A DNA stretch of 43,502 nt from Tessaracoccus bendigoensis DSM 12906 (GTDB lineage: Bacteria; Actinomycetota; Actinomycetes; Propionibacteriales; Propionibacteriaceae), in contig NZ_FQZG01000030.1 of assembly GCF_900141915.1 (NCBI RefSeq), positions 1 through 43,502 of the forward strand. The letters are read 5' to 3'. A program made the position numbers and the translations under genes. Of the stretch, positions 26,398 to 34,988 are shown in pieces. The notes under the pieces were generated by a model that saw only the letters and a list, made by a program, of their open reading frames with translations, did no database searches and was not told where the DNA came from. The number at the start of each line of letters is the position of its first letter. Positions within the stretch are counted from its first letter, which is position 1.

Positions 26398-27546
26398 TCA
26401 GGGGCGGCCTGCGAGCGAGAGCGAAATGAGTAGAGCCTCCAGCGCTAGCAACGGCGCGACGTTGCCCTCCAGGGCGGTGCGCGCCTTCAGGATCGCGTCA
26501 AGCGCGTGAACCGTCTGCTCGGGGCTGGTCTTGCCCGCGAGGGGGCCGATCTCGTCTGCCAAGTCGGCGTTGACGAGTTCGATCCCAGGCGCCGTCTGGG
26601 TTGCCAACACGTCGCGGTAGTATCCGGTCAGTTCCGTCAGGACGCGATCGAGAGCATCGCGTTGGAGCCTCTTCGTGCGAGCCTTCTGCTGTTCCTCAAG
26701 CTCCCGGATCGCGGCCTGGGCATTGCGTGGCTTGGCTCCCCGCACCCCGACCCCCAACGCGGCCTGCAGTGCGGCCAACTCTCTGGCGTCGGCCTCCGCG
26801 GTGCTCTGCGTAGCTTCCAAGGCCGACGATTCAACCAGATTCTGCGCGGCATTGAGACAGGCGGTCACCGAGGTCAGCCTGCCGGGCAGCGCAAGGATCT
26901 CGCGGCGGCGGATCCTCGCATCTTCGTTCCTGGCGAGCATCCGGGCCCGACCGACGTGCCCCTGTGCCACGCGCGCGGCGTGCGCCGCAAGAGCGGGTTG
27001 AATGCCGTCACGTCTTTCCAGCAGAGCCGCCACGGCCTCGTTACCGGGCGTCACCAGGCTGATCACACGGCTGCGCGAGCGGATTGTGATGATGACGTCG
27101 TCAGGGCTCGGGGCGCACAGGAGCCAGACCGTGCGGGGGGCGGGTTCTTCGAGCCCCTTGAGGAGCGCGTCGGCCCCTCGTTCCGTGATCCTGTCCGCGT
27201 CCTCGATGACGACGATCTGGTAGCGGCCCTTCACGGGTGAGACGTTGGCCCTCCCGACCAGTTCCCGGACCTCGTCGACGCCGATGGAGAGTTGCTCGGT
27301 ACGCAGCAGGGTGACATCGGGGTGCGCGCCCGACGCGGTGGTGCGGCAGTCCTCACAGTCGCCACAGCCGCCTCGCTTGCACTGCAACGCGGCCGCGAAG
27401 GCCTTGGCGGCGTTGGACCGCCCGGAACCGGGCGGCCCAACGAAGAGCCAGGCATGGGTCATGGCGTGACGCTTTCCCTCGAGAGCCCTGCGAAGGACCG
27501 CGACGGCGCGTTCCTGGCCGATCAGTTCGGAGAAGACGTCACCCAT
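26398..27546 (-). CDS. holB: DNA polymerase III subunit delta-prime
   Basis: A 382-residue clamp-loader AAA+ subunit. Walker A-like GPPGSGRS is at 37-44, where the usual Lys is Arg, as is tolerated in delta-prime, which does not hydrolyse ATP in many species. A zinc-binding cluster Cys56, Cys61, Cys64, Cys67 (CKRGGCGDCEDC) follows. YQIVVIEDADRITERGADALLKGLEEP is the Walker B/sensor region, and PSPDDVIITIRSR is sensor 1. The C-terminal part is helical. It partners delta and tau/gamma to load the beta clamp. ATG at 27546 has CAGGAT 6 nt upstream, a weak leaderless-type promoter. It lies 15 nt after the TSUP gene. Confidence 0.94.
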   Translation of the reverse strand: MGDVFSELIGQERAVAVLRRALEGKRHAMTHAWLFVGPPGSGRSNAAKAFAAALQCKRGGCGDCEDCRTTASGAHPDVTLLRTEQLSIGVDEVRELVGRANVSPVKGRYQIVVIEDADRITERGADALLKGLEEPAPRTVWLLCAPSPDDVIITIRSRSRVISLVTPGNEAVAALLERRDGIQPALAAHAARVAQGHVGRARMLARNEDARIRRREILALPGRLTSVTACLNAAQNLVESSALEATQSTAEADARELAALQAALGVGVRGAKPRNAQAAIRELEEQQKARTKRLQRDALDRVLTELTGYYRDVLATQTAPGIELVNADLADEIGPLAGKTSPEQTVHALDAILKARTALEGNVAPLLALEALLISLSLAGRP

Positions 27547-27561
27547 GGGGACATCCTGCCA

Positions 27562-28272
27562 TCACGATGCGACAGGCTCATCCTCCTGGACCGCGACGAC
27601 CGCCTGCGTCCGTGCCGCCAGGTGGCTCCGCACCGACCACGCGATCGCGGCCGCCATCCACCACACCACGCCCTGGCCGCCGAGCCCGATGAAGAACCCG
27701 ATGCTGGCTGCGATGGCGACGAGGAACTCGCTGGCGTCGATGGTGCCGATCACCTTACGCGGCTCCATCCGGCCGCTCGCCAGGAGCGCGGGCGTGCCGA
27801 CCGGCCCCCAACCTCCTCCGCCCGTCGCATCGACGAAACCTGCGAACAGCCCAAGAGGCGCCAGGAACCTGGTCGGCAGGTGACGGCCGAGGCTGCGGGT
27901 GGAGATCCCGAAGAAGGTGAACCGGATCAGGACGTAGGCGCCCAGGATCAGCAGCAGCACGGCCATCACCGGGGCCGCCGTCTCGGTGCTGAGGTTGGAG
28001 AGAAGCGTCGCGCCGAGGAACGCGCCGATCGCACCCGGGATTCCGATCCGGGAGACCACTTTCCAGTCGACATTTCCGAAGCGGTGGTGTGAGACGCCTG
28101 AGGCGAGGGTGGTGCCGATCTCGGCGAGATGGACCGTTGCCGACGCCATCGCCGGGTTCGAACCGATCATCAGAAGCAAGGTGGTGGAGGTGACCCCGTA
28201 GGCCATTCCGAGTGAGCCGTCGACGAGTTGGGCGGCAAGGCCTACGAGGGCCAGCAGTACAAAGTTGCGCAT
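27562..28272 (-). CDS. TSUP family (TauE/SafE) permease
   Basis: A 236-residue integral membrane protein of the sulfite exporter TauE/SafE family, with about seven helices. Typical features are the opening LVGLAAQLVDGSLGMAYGVTSTTLLL (about 7-32), SATVHLAEIGTTLASGVSHHRFGNVDW, GIPGAIGAFLGA, and the second-half repeat LGLFAGFVDATGGGGWGPVGTPALL. Members move sulfite, sulfoacetate or other organosulfur anions; the substrate cannot be told from sequence. ATG at 28272 is preferred because AAGGAC stands upstream; the frame runs to 28323. A 21-bp dyad at 28295-28315 lies in the promoter region. It may be cotranscribed with holB. Confidence 0.88.
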   Translation of the reverse strand: MRNFVLLALVGLAAQLVDGSLGMAYGVTSTTLLLMIGSNPAMASATVHLAEIGTTLASGVSHHRFGNVDWKVVSRIGIPGAIGAFLGATLLSNLSTETAAPVMAVLLLILGAYVLIRFTFFGISTRSLGRHLPTRFLAPLGLFAGFVDATGGGGWGPVGTPALLASGRMEPRKVIGTIDASEFLVAIAASIGFFIGLGGQGVVWWMAAAIAWSVRSHLAARTQAVVAVQEDEPVAS

Positions 28273-28294
28273 GAGTTGTCCTTCTGTCTGGATT

Positions 28295-28315
28295 GGTTGA
28301 CTGAATCGGTCAACC
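28295..28315 (-). promoter_or_regulatory. Dyad operator upstream of TSUP gene
   Basis: GGTTGAC (28295-28301) and GTCAACC (28309-28315) form a 7-bp perfect dyad with a 7-nt spacer, centred about 33 bp before the TSUP start. On the minus strand the dyad contains TTGACC, usable as a -35 element. The size fits a homodimeric regulator. No regulator gene is adjacent. Confidence 0.45.
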
Positions 28316-28511
28316 CCTGACACAAGGCACTCGCGACACGCTGAAAGTCGACCGCGCGGCGCGCCGTCAACTGGAACCGGTGTCGTTCACTCATGGGACG
28401 CAAGTCAACCAGCCGTGGCGGTGTGCAACCACCCATCGCACCAAACTGGCGGCTGGATTTCGCCGTCCGCAGAACATCGACGCCGCGCGCGGGCCCCCAC
28501 GCAACCTCCGC

Positions 28512-28634
28512 GTTACCAGCAAAAAGACGCGTTACCAGCGAAATCACCCGTCACCAGCGATATACGGCAGGTGTCGGGGGATAACGCTGGTAACTGGGCA
28601 GAATCGCTGGTATCCGCCGAACAACGCTGGTGAC
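28512..28634. repeat. Palindromic array: three forward, three inverted GTTACCAGC 9-mers
   Basis: Forward copies are GTTACCAGC 28512-28520, GTTACCAGC 28531-28539 and GTCACCAGC 28550-28558. Inverted copies are GCTGGTAAC 28586-28594, GCTGGTATC 28606-28614 and GCTGGTGAC 28626-28634. Start spacings are 19, 19, 36, 20 and 20 bp. The array fills the end of a 370-nt gene-free gap (28273-28642) after tmk; the rest of that gap holds only the TSUP dyad. It matches the array at 10-113. Function is unknown. Confidence 0.85.
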
Positions 28635-28642
28635 GGCGACCG

Positions 28643-29254
28643 TTACGGGAGCAGCGGTTCGACCCGGTCACGGATGGCTGCAGCGATCGACTCACGGCTG
28701 CCGCGCGCATTCAGTACGAGAAAGTGGGCTGGGTCGGACTGCGCCTGCTCAAGGAAGAAACTCCGCGCACGGTGGTGGAGGTCCAACCCGGCCTGCTCAA
28801 GCCGGTCCTTATCCTCGATGGCCGCCACGGCCGCGTCAGGGTCCGCGTCCAGCAGGACCGTGAGGTCGGGCCTCAGCCCACCGACGGCCCACCACCCGAG
28901 GAACGCGATGTCGTTCATCGCGAGCTCCCTCCCAGCTCCCTGGTAGGCGATCATGGACAAGACATACCGGTCAGAGACGACCACCTCGCCGCGGGCCAGC
29001 GCCGGGGCGATCAACTCGTGGACGTGTTGCGCCTTGTCAGCGGCGTACATCATGGCCTCGGCACGAGGTGACACGTCCCCGTAGGAGGGGTCGAGCACCA
29101 GCCGCCGCAGTTCCGCCCCGATCGGGGTGCCCCCAGGTTGCCTGGTGCTGAGATGCCGTACGCCTCGTCCGTCGAGCCAGTCCGAAAGCAGCGCGACCTG
29201 CGTGCTCTTGCCGACGGAGTCACCGCCTTCGAACACCACGAACAGGCCAGGCAT
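28643..29254 (-). CDS. tmk: Thymidylate kinase
   Basis: A 203-residue kinase converting dTMP to dTDP. The P-loop is GGDSVGKS at residues 10-17. The LID-side STRQPGGTPIG follows, then the nucleotide-binding DRY block VVVSDRYVLSMIAYQGAGR and the core strand LRPDLTVLLDADPD. The P-loop has Asp-Ser where many enzymes have Glu-Gly. The start at 29254 shares a base with the upstream gene's stop (TGATG), giving coupled translation; a longer frame runs to 29581 within that gene. The palindromic repeat array begins 8 nt downstream of its stop codon, where a terminator would be expected. Confidence 0.95.
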   Translation of the reverse strand: MPGLFVVFEGGDSVGKSTQVALLSDWLDGRGVRHLSTRQPGGTPIGAELRRLVLDPSYGDVSPRAEAMMYAADKAQHVHELIAPALARGEVVVSDRYVLSMIAYQGAGRELAMNDIAFLGWWAVGGLRPDLTVLLDADPDAAVAAIEDKDRLEQAGLDLHHRARSFFLEQAQSDPAHFLVLNARGSRESIAAAIRDRVEPLLP

Positions 29255-30645
29255 CAGCCGCGCTCCCGCTTCTTCTCGGCTTTGGCCAGCCCCTTCCTTG
29301 CGGCCCGGACCCTGTCTGGCCATCGCTCGATGAAGGCCACGCGATTCTCCCGCACCCCGAAGCGGCGCCGCTCGATATCGACGCCCAACTGGTAAGCCTG
29401 GGCGCTGGACAGCCCGTCGAGGTCCGGATCGGCATCGAGGGCACCTTCGGTCGTGGCTCGGAGATCGACCAGCAGATCCCCGAGTTGGTCGGTCAGTTTG
29501 CTCATCACGCCTGGAAACAGCGGTGATGCGACTCCGGCCGCCACATCGAGCTGTTCGGCGGCGCGAAGCGCCGCGAACCACCTGTCATCCGGCGAGGTGA
29601 CCTCAAGGGCCCGGCACCGGTCGGCGAGGATCAGGGTCGCCTGCTCCGCCCGCTCGAACAACACCTGGACCGCCGGGCGCCGGGACAGGTCCCCCAGCTG
29701 GGGCGCCCGTACGGTGCCGACAAGGGCGTCGAGGACGTCGAGGACGGGGGCCTCGACATCTGAGGACGTGGCAAAGGGCAGTTCAGCGAGGCGTTGTTCA
29801 AGGGAAGTCCGCCAGCGGGGTTCAAGCACGGGGGCGAGACCGCGCAGGTCCCTCGCGAAGCTCCAGAGCGACTCGTTCAGTTCCCTCAGTTCCTCCGGAT
29901 CGCCGCCCCTGCGCCGCAGGTCGGCCAGGACGATGCGCTGAAGGTGGTGCGCGAAGACCTCGGTTGCGAACTCCTCAAGTGTGAAGTCCATCCTGAGCGG
30001 TTCGGGCAGCGGGAAGTTGGTCAGGCCGGTCGCCGGTGCCCCGAGGCGCTGTTGCAGGGTCGGGAAGCGGTCGACAACGGTGGCGTTGACGGCGAGCGCC
30101 GAGCTCAGCAGGAACTCTCGTTGCTGGCCGGTGAGCGTCCCGGTCGGTGTGATGGTGATCTCGCGGTAGCGCGCGGTGATGATGCCGCTGCGCCGGATGG
30201 TGACCTTCTCGTCCTTGACGTCTGCGGCGACCTCACCCGCAGCGTCACGGAGGGCCCATCCGTCTCTCTCTACGTGCAGGCCGGCGATCGGGCCGAGCAC
30301 CCCGCGACGAATGAGTGGACGCAGCAGTTGCGCGAACGCGTCCGGGAAGTCTGCTTTGGCGCCCAGCGGCTCGGTACGCTCCTCTGGCAGCGCGGGCGAC
30401 CAGCGGGGAGCCGAAAGGAACCACTCGCCCACCCCACCGGTGATCCGATGGGCCAGGATCACCCCGTCGCGCAGCAGCCTGCCGTCTGCCACGTCGAGGA
30501 TCGTCGCCTCCACCGTCAGGCTCACCGCAGGCCTACGCATCACCCGCGGCAGGCCCACCGCGTCCGACGTCAGCTGCGGGGGTTCGCAACTGTATGGCAT
30601 CTCAAGCCTGAGAACCCCGGACCGCTTCCGCTTCTTCTTCCCCAT
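29254..30645 (-). CDS. Conserved protein of unknown function, CYTH/CHAD-like
   Basis: A 463-residue soluble protein I cannot name with confidence. The N-terminus is very basic (MGKKKRKRSG). Residues about 40-195 are strand-rich with alternating charged runs (VSLTVEATILD, KVTIRRSGIITARYREITITP) reminiscent of a CYTH tunnel domain. About 225-440 is all helical (HHLQRIVLADLRRRGG, RELNESLWSFARDLRGLAP), like a CHAD helical bundle but without its usual His-x-x-Arg repeats. The C-terminus is basic (KGLAKAEKKRERG). CYTH and CHAD proteins bind polyphosphate or nucleoside triphosphates; this is a weak inference. It lies between topA (4-nt gap) and tmk (1-nt overlap), so it is made with replication proteins. 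Confidence 0.55.
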   Translation of the reverse strand: MGKKKRKRSGVLRLEMPYSCEPPQLTSDAVGLPRVMRRPAVSLTVEATILDVADGRLLRDGVILAHRITGGVGEWFLSAPRWSPALPEERTEPLGAKADFPDAFAQLLRPLIRRGVLGPIAGLHVERDGWALRDAAGEVAADVKDEKVTIRRSGIITARYREITITPTGTLTGQQREFLLSSALAVNATVVDRFPTLQQRLGAPATGLTNFPLPEPLRMDFTLEEFATEVFAHHLQRIVLADLRRRGGDPEELRELNESLWSFARDLRGLAPVLEPRWRTSLEQRLAELPFATSSDVEAPVLDVLDALVGTVRAPQLGDLSRRPAVQVLFERAEQATLILADRCRALEVTSPDDRWFAALRAAEQLDVAAGVASPLFPGVMSKLTDQLGDLLVDLRATTEGALDADPDLDGLSSAQAYQLGVDIERRRFGVRENRVAFIERWPDRVRAARKGLAKAEKKRERG

Positions 30646-30649
30646 CAGC

Positions 30650-33310
30650 TCAGCTGCTCTTCTTCGCCGCCGTCGTTCTGGTGCCGGTCGCCTTCTTCGC
30701 AGCCGGCTTGCGCGTGGTCTTCCGTTTGGGAGCCGGGCCCTTCGCGCGCTTCTCCGCGATCAGCTCAAAGGCCCGCTCCGCGGTGATGTCCTCTGGTGAA
30801 TCGTCCCGGCGAAGCGTCGCGTTGGTCTCGCCGTCGGTGACGTAGGGGCCGAAGCGTCCGGACTTTAGGACGACCGGCTTCTCCGAGACCGGATCGTTGC
30901 CGAACTCCTTCAAAGGAGCCGCCGCCGCGGCCCTCCCACGGGTCTTCGGTTGCGCGTAGATGGCCAGCGCCTCATCGAGGCTGATGTCGAAGATCTGGTC
31001 CTCGCTCGTCAGCGACCGGGAGTCGGTACCGCGCTTCAGGTAAGGCCCGTAGCGGCCGTTCTGCGCCGTGATCTCGTTGCCCTCGGGGTCCTTGCCGACG
31101 ATGCGGGGCAGGCCCATCAGCTTGAGCGCAGTCGGCAGGTCGACGCTGTCGACCGACATCGACTTGAACAACGATCCCGTGCGGGCCTTGGCCGACTTCG
31201 GCGCATCCTCGGGCAGCACCTCCGTCACATACGGCCCGAAGCGGCCGTTCTTGGCGACGATCATGTTTCCGGACGCCTCGTCGACACCCAACTCACGCTC
31301 CTCGTCCAGCGGCCTGCTCAGCAGGTCGGCCACCAGTTCGGGAGTCAACTCATCTGGCGCGGTGTCTTCCGGCACATTCGCACGGCGACCGTCAGCGGCC
31401 TCAAGATAGGTGCCGTAGCGACCGACCCGGACGTCGACTCCGGTGTCACCGAGCGGGAACGTCGAGAGGGCCTTGGCGTCGATGTCGCCAAGTTCCGTCA
31501 CCAGCGCCTCCAGCCCCTGATGGGCCTCGCCCTCTGGGCCGCGGTAGAAGTCCGTCAGCACCTTGAGCCGTTGGGCGCGACCGGCCGCGATCTCGTCGAG
31601 CTGATCCTCGAGTTGCGCGGTGAAGTCGTAGTCGACGAGTTCGCTGAAGTGCTCCTCGAGCAGGCGTGTGACGGCGAACGCCAACCACGTCGGCACGAGC
31701 GCCGAGCCCTTCTTGAAGACGTAGTCGCGGGCGGTGATGGTCCGGATGATCGAGGCGTAGGTCGACGGGCGGCCGATCTCCAACTCCTCCAACTTCGCGA
31801 CCAGGGACGGCTCGGTGTAACGGGCAGGAGGCCGGGTCTCGTGACCGGCGGCAGCCGCCTTGGCGACGTCCAACTCCTGGCCCTCGGCCAGGATGGGCAG
31901 GCGCGACTGGGCGTCGTCGGTGGCGGAGTCGTCGTCGTTGCCCTGAACATAAGCCTTCAGGAACCCGGGGAAGGTGATGGTGCGGCCCGAGGCGACGAGC
32001 CCCGCCGACTCGACATCCCCCAACGCCTCCGCGGGCAGCGCGGCATTGATCCTGATGGTGACGGACTCGCCGCGGGCGTCGGCCATCTGCGACGCGAGGG
32101 TCCGTCGCCAGATCAGCTGATACAGCCGGAAGGCGTCGCCGACGAGGCCCGTCTCGTCTGGGTGCTGGAACTGGTCACCCGATGGCCTGATCGCCTCGTG
32201 TGCCTCCTGGGCGCTCTTGACCTTGGAGGTGTAGACGCGCGGCTTCTCGGGCAGGAAGCGCTCCCCGAACAGCTCGCGGACCTGGTTGCGGGCCGCGGTG
32301 ATCGCCTGCCCCGACAGCGAGACCGAATCGGTTCGCATATAGGTGATGAAGCCCTTTTCGTAGAGTTCCTGCGCCACCGACATCGCGCGTTGCGCGGAGA
32401 ATCCCAGCTTGCGGCCGGCTTCCTGCTGCATCGTTGTCGTACGGAAGGGCTCGTAGGGACGCCTGGTGTAAGGCTTCGACTCGACCGAGGCCACCGAAAC
32501 CGCGGCCTGTGGCAACTGTGCCGCAAGGGCTGCCGCCGTGGCCTCGTCGAGCACCACGGCGTCGACCGCCGTCAACTGGCCGGAGGAATCGAAGTCCCGC
32601 CCCTGGGCGATCTTCGCTTCACCGAGCGTGACGAGCCGGGCGGGGAAGTTACGGGGATCGCAGTCTGCACCCGCGTCCAGGACGATGTCGAGATCCCAGT
32701 AGGAGGCGGGCACGAACGCGATTCGCTCACGCTCCCGGTCGACGACGAGCCTTGTCGCCACGGATTGGACCCGCCCGGCCGACAGCCTCGGCATGACCTT
32801 CTTCCACAGCACCGGCGACACCTCGTAGCCGTACAACCGGTCGAGGATGCGGCGGGTCTCCTGCGCGTCGACAAGGTCGACGTCGAGGTCACGCGGATGC
32901 TCGACGGCCTCGAGGATCGCAGGCTTGGTGATCTCGTGGAACACCATGCGCTTGACGGGCACGTTCGGCTTCAGTTCCTGCAGCAGGTGCCACGCGATGG
33001 CCTCACCTTCGCGGTCACCATCGGTGGCCAGCAGCAGTTCGTCGACACCGGCGAGTTTGGTCTTCAGGTCCCTGATGGTCGCCTTCTTCTCGGCGGAGAC
33101 CACATAGATGGGTTGGAAATCGTCGTCGACGTTGACACCGGTGCGCGCCCACTTCTCACCCTTGTATTTCGCGGGCACCTCCGAGGCGGAGGTCGGCAGA
33201 TCGCGCACGTGACCGCGGCTCGACTCGACGACGTAGTCACGCCCGAGGTAGCCCGCGATCTTGGTCGCCTTGGTCGGCGACTCGACGATCACGAGACGCT
33301 TGGATGCCAT
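30650..33310 (-). CDS. topA: DNA topoisomerase I (type IA)
   Basis: An 886-residue enzyme relaxing negative supercoils. The TOPRIM domain starts RLVIVESPTKATKIAGYL and contains LLATDGDREGEAIAW (about 93-107). The catalytic Tyr324 is in GFITYMRTDS. The core ends near residue 590. Four C-terminal repeats follow with the GRYGTY, GRFGPY, GRYGPY and GRFGPY signatures. Zinc fingers are absent, and the tail is Lys/Arg-rich (KRKTTRKPAAKKATG), as in mycobacterial TopA, where it aids DNA binding. ATG at 33310 has AAGGG upstream; the frame extends 13 codons. It heads a topA-CYTH/CHAD-like-tmk transcript. Confidence 0.98.
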   Translation of the reverse strand: MASKRLVIVESPTKATKIAGYLGRDYVVESSRGHVRDLPTSASEVPAKYKGEKWARTGVNVDDDFQPIYVVSAEKKATIRDLKTKLAGVDELLLATDGDREGEAIAWHLLQELKPNVPVKRMVFHEITKPAILEAVEHPRDLDVDLVDAQETRRILDRLYGYEVSPVLWKKVMPRLSAGRVQSVATRLVVDRERERIAFVPASYWDLDIVLDAGADCDPRNFPARLVTLGEAKIAQGRDFDSSGQLTAVDAVVLDEATAAALAAQLPQAAVSVASVESKPYTRRPYEPFRTTTMQQEAGRKLGFSAQRAMSVAQELYEKGFITYMRTDSVSLSGQAITAARNQVRELFGERFLPEKPRVYTSKVKSAQEAHEAIRPSGDQFQHPDETGLVGDAFRLYQLIWRRTLASQMADARGESVTIRINAALPAEALGDVESAGLVASGRTITFPGFLKAYVQGNDDDSATDDAQSRLPILAEGQELDVAKAAAAGHETRPPARYTEPSLVAKLEELEIGRPSTYASIIRTITARDYVFKKGSALVPTWLAFAVTRLLEEHFSELVDYDFTAQLEDQLDEIAAGRAQRLKVLTDFYRGPEGEAHQGLEALVTELGDIDAKALSTFPLGDTGVDVRVGRYGTYLEAADGRRANVPEDTAPDELTPELVADLLSRPLDEERELGVDEASGNMIVAKNGRFGPYVTEVLPEDAPKSAKARTGSLFKSMSVDSVDLPTALKLMGLPRIVGKDPEGNEITAQNGRYGPYLKRGTDSRSLTSEDQIFDISLDEALAIYAQPKTRGRAAAAAPLKEFGNDPVSEKPVVLKSGRFGPYVTDGETNATLRRDDSPEDITAERAFELIAEKRAKGPAPKRKTTRKPAAKKATGTRTTAAKKSS

Positions 33311-33428
33311 CAGTTCAGCCCTTCCACGATTGGAAACACTCCCGAACAATAGCCTGCGGAGTCAATGACTCCCACCCGGGCACCACCCAGAAGGGGCAGA
33401 CCGGCCGTTCATTTGCGACGGTTTCCGA

Positions 33429-34934
33429 TCAGATACGCAGCAGCTGGTCTGCCAGCGCATCTCTGAGAGCGGGCAGGACGCTTGCCGCAAGATCCGAGGC
33501 ATCCAATTCGAGCACCTGCGCGACGGCGCCGATCACCTGGCCGACCGTGAGGTCGCCGTCGAGCGCTCCGAGGACGGCGGCCAGCGCGGTGTCGGCCTTC
33601 ACGGCCCGCAGCAGTCCGACGCGCTGCCGGAACACGACGTGTTCGGGGTCCTCAGCCCCCGGCTGCCCGATGGTTTCCTGTTCGACGGCCACGAGGGCCG
33701 GGCGCGAGGCGAGCAGTTGCCCGATGGGCAGCAGCGACGCGTCGACCGCGGCCCGGTTTCGGGCGAAGACCTCCCCCACCGGTTGGGCGACCTGGTGCGG
33801 CCAACTCTCAAACCGCAGTACCGGCTCAGGGCGATCGGTGCGGGTGATCAGCACCCAGCCCATCCCGATCGCACGGATCCCCAACCGGTCGAAGTAGGCG
33901 AGCCACTCGTCGTAGGCGGGCCGCCACCGCCTGGTGCCTGCGAGCCCGGCATCGGTCAGCCACATCTCGATGTAGGCGAAGACGTCGAGCCGCTCACGCT
34001 CGATGAACCAGGCGTCGCAGCCTTGGGGCACCCAGCCCCGCAGCCGCTCCTCCCATGCGTCGTCGAGGATGGCCCAGTTGGTGAGCAGTTGGAGGCTGCC
34101 GCCCGGCGTCAGGTGGTCGCCACAGCCGCGGACGAGGGTCTCGACGAGCCGGTCGCCCTCGAAGTTCGCCTCGCGGTAGGTGAGGGTTTCGGCGTCCGCA
34201 GTGGGTGGGCTCATCACGAACGGAGGGTTGGAGACGATCAGGTCGAACCGTTCACCGGCCACCGGCTCGTAGAGGGAGCCCGCCCTGAGTTCGATGTCGA
34301 CCCGGTTCAGTTCGGCGGTGAACCGGGCGAGGTCGAGGGCGCGGGCGTTGACGTCGGTGGCGACGACCCGGTCGGCGTGGCGCCTCAGGTGCAGTGATTG
34401 CACGCCACAACCGGTGCCGAGGTCGAGCGCGCTGCCGACCGTCGTGCGCATCGTGATCTGCGCCAGCGTCGTCGATGCCGGCGAGACGCCCAGCACGTAG
34501 TCGGGGCGGGTCGGTGTCATGTTGAGGTCGAGCCCGGGGGTCAGGTCGCTGACAACCCAACCGGAGGCATCGTCATCGGGCGAACCGTAGGGCCGGATGT
34601 CGACGGCGGCACGGAGCCCCCCGTCGACGTGGCTCAGGAACCCGGCGGACGTCAGGGCCGCGACGTCGACGGCTTCGGCAAGTTGGTCCACCGGCACGCA
34701 CTGCTGGAGGAGGAAGACCCTGATGAGGGCGGCCAGCGGATCGGCGGCTTCGCCCAGTGCGACGTCGGCGGGCACCGTCATGTTCCGGCCGAGCCCGGCC
34801 TGGCCAAGGTCGCCGATCCGGTCGAGCACGGCGTCGACGGTGTAGTTGGCACGCAACAGGTCGGCGCGCAGGCGTGGGGCGTCCGTCACCGGGGAAGGAC
34901 CTGAGCTGCGGGGCACGTCGGGATCTTCAGGCAC
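33429..34934 (-). CDS. Class I SAM-dependent methyltransferase, HemK/PrmC-like core
   Basis: A 501-residue protein with three parts: an N-terminal helical region (1-155), a Rossmann methyltransferase core with motif I ALDLGTGCGVQSLHL and catalytic NPPF in LIVSNPPFVMSP, and a C-terminal region (about 370-501) with a helical, winged-helix-like end. NPPF/Y is used by enzymes that methylate amide or exocyclic nitrogens (glutamine in release factors, guanine or adenine in RNA/DNA). It is far longer than PrmC. The start is GTG at 34934 with TAGGAT 6 nt upstream. It lies just upstream of topA on the same strand, 118 nt apart. The substrate is unknown. Confidence 0.8.
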   Translation of the reverse strand: MPEDPDVPRSSGPSPVTDAPRLRADLLRANYTVDAVLDRIGDLGQAGLGRNMTVPADVALGEAADPLAALIRVFLLQQCVPVDQLAEAVDVAALTSAGFLSHVDGGLRAAVDIRPYGSPDDDASGWVVSDLTPGLDLNMTPTRPDYVLGVSPASTTLAQITMRTTVGSALDLGTGCGVQSLHLRRHADRVVATDVNARALDLARFTAELNRVDIELRAGSLYEPVAGERFDLIVSNPPFVMSPPTADAETLTYREANFEGDRLVETLVRGCGDHLTPGGSLQLLTNWAILDDAWEERLRGWVPQGCDAWFIERERLDVFAYIEMWLTDAGLAGTRRWRPAYDEWLAYFDRLGIRAIGMGWVLITRTDRPEPVLRFESWPHQVAQPVGEVFARNRAAVDASLLPIGQLLASRPALVAVEQETIGQPGAEDPEHVVFRQRVGLLRAVKADTALAAVLGALDGDLTVGQVIGAVAQVLELDASDLAASVLPALRDALADQLLRI

Positions 34935-34940
34935 GGGTCA

Positions 34941-34946
34941 ATCCTA
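34941..34946 (-). promoter_or_regulatory. -10 box TAGGAT of a likely leaderless mRNA
   Basis: TAGGAT ends 6 nt before the GTG at 34934. Confidence 0.5.
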
Positions 34947-34988
34947 CGGAACTGCCAGATCCGACGCGCGGGCGTCAGGTCGCGTCGC

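Noticed and set aside
27544-27558. Leaderless promoter CAGGAT for holB
   Set aside because: Spacing fits, but the first -10 base is C rather than T and co-transcription with the TSUP gene 15 nt upstream is enough to explain expression.
28512-28634. CRISPR array
   Set aside because: Repeats are only 9 bp with about 10-bp spacers, orientation flips in the middle, and no cas genes are present.
30950-33352. 800-codon plus-strand open frame opposite topA
   Set aside because: It mirrors topA, which has all type IA motifs. Long antisense frames are expected in high-GC DNA, and its sequence is low-complexity rich in Arg, Gly and Leu with no domain.
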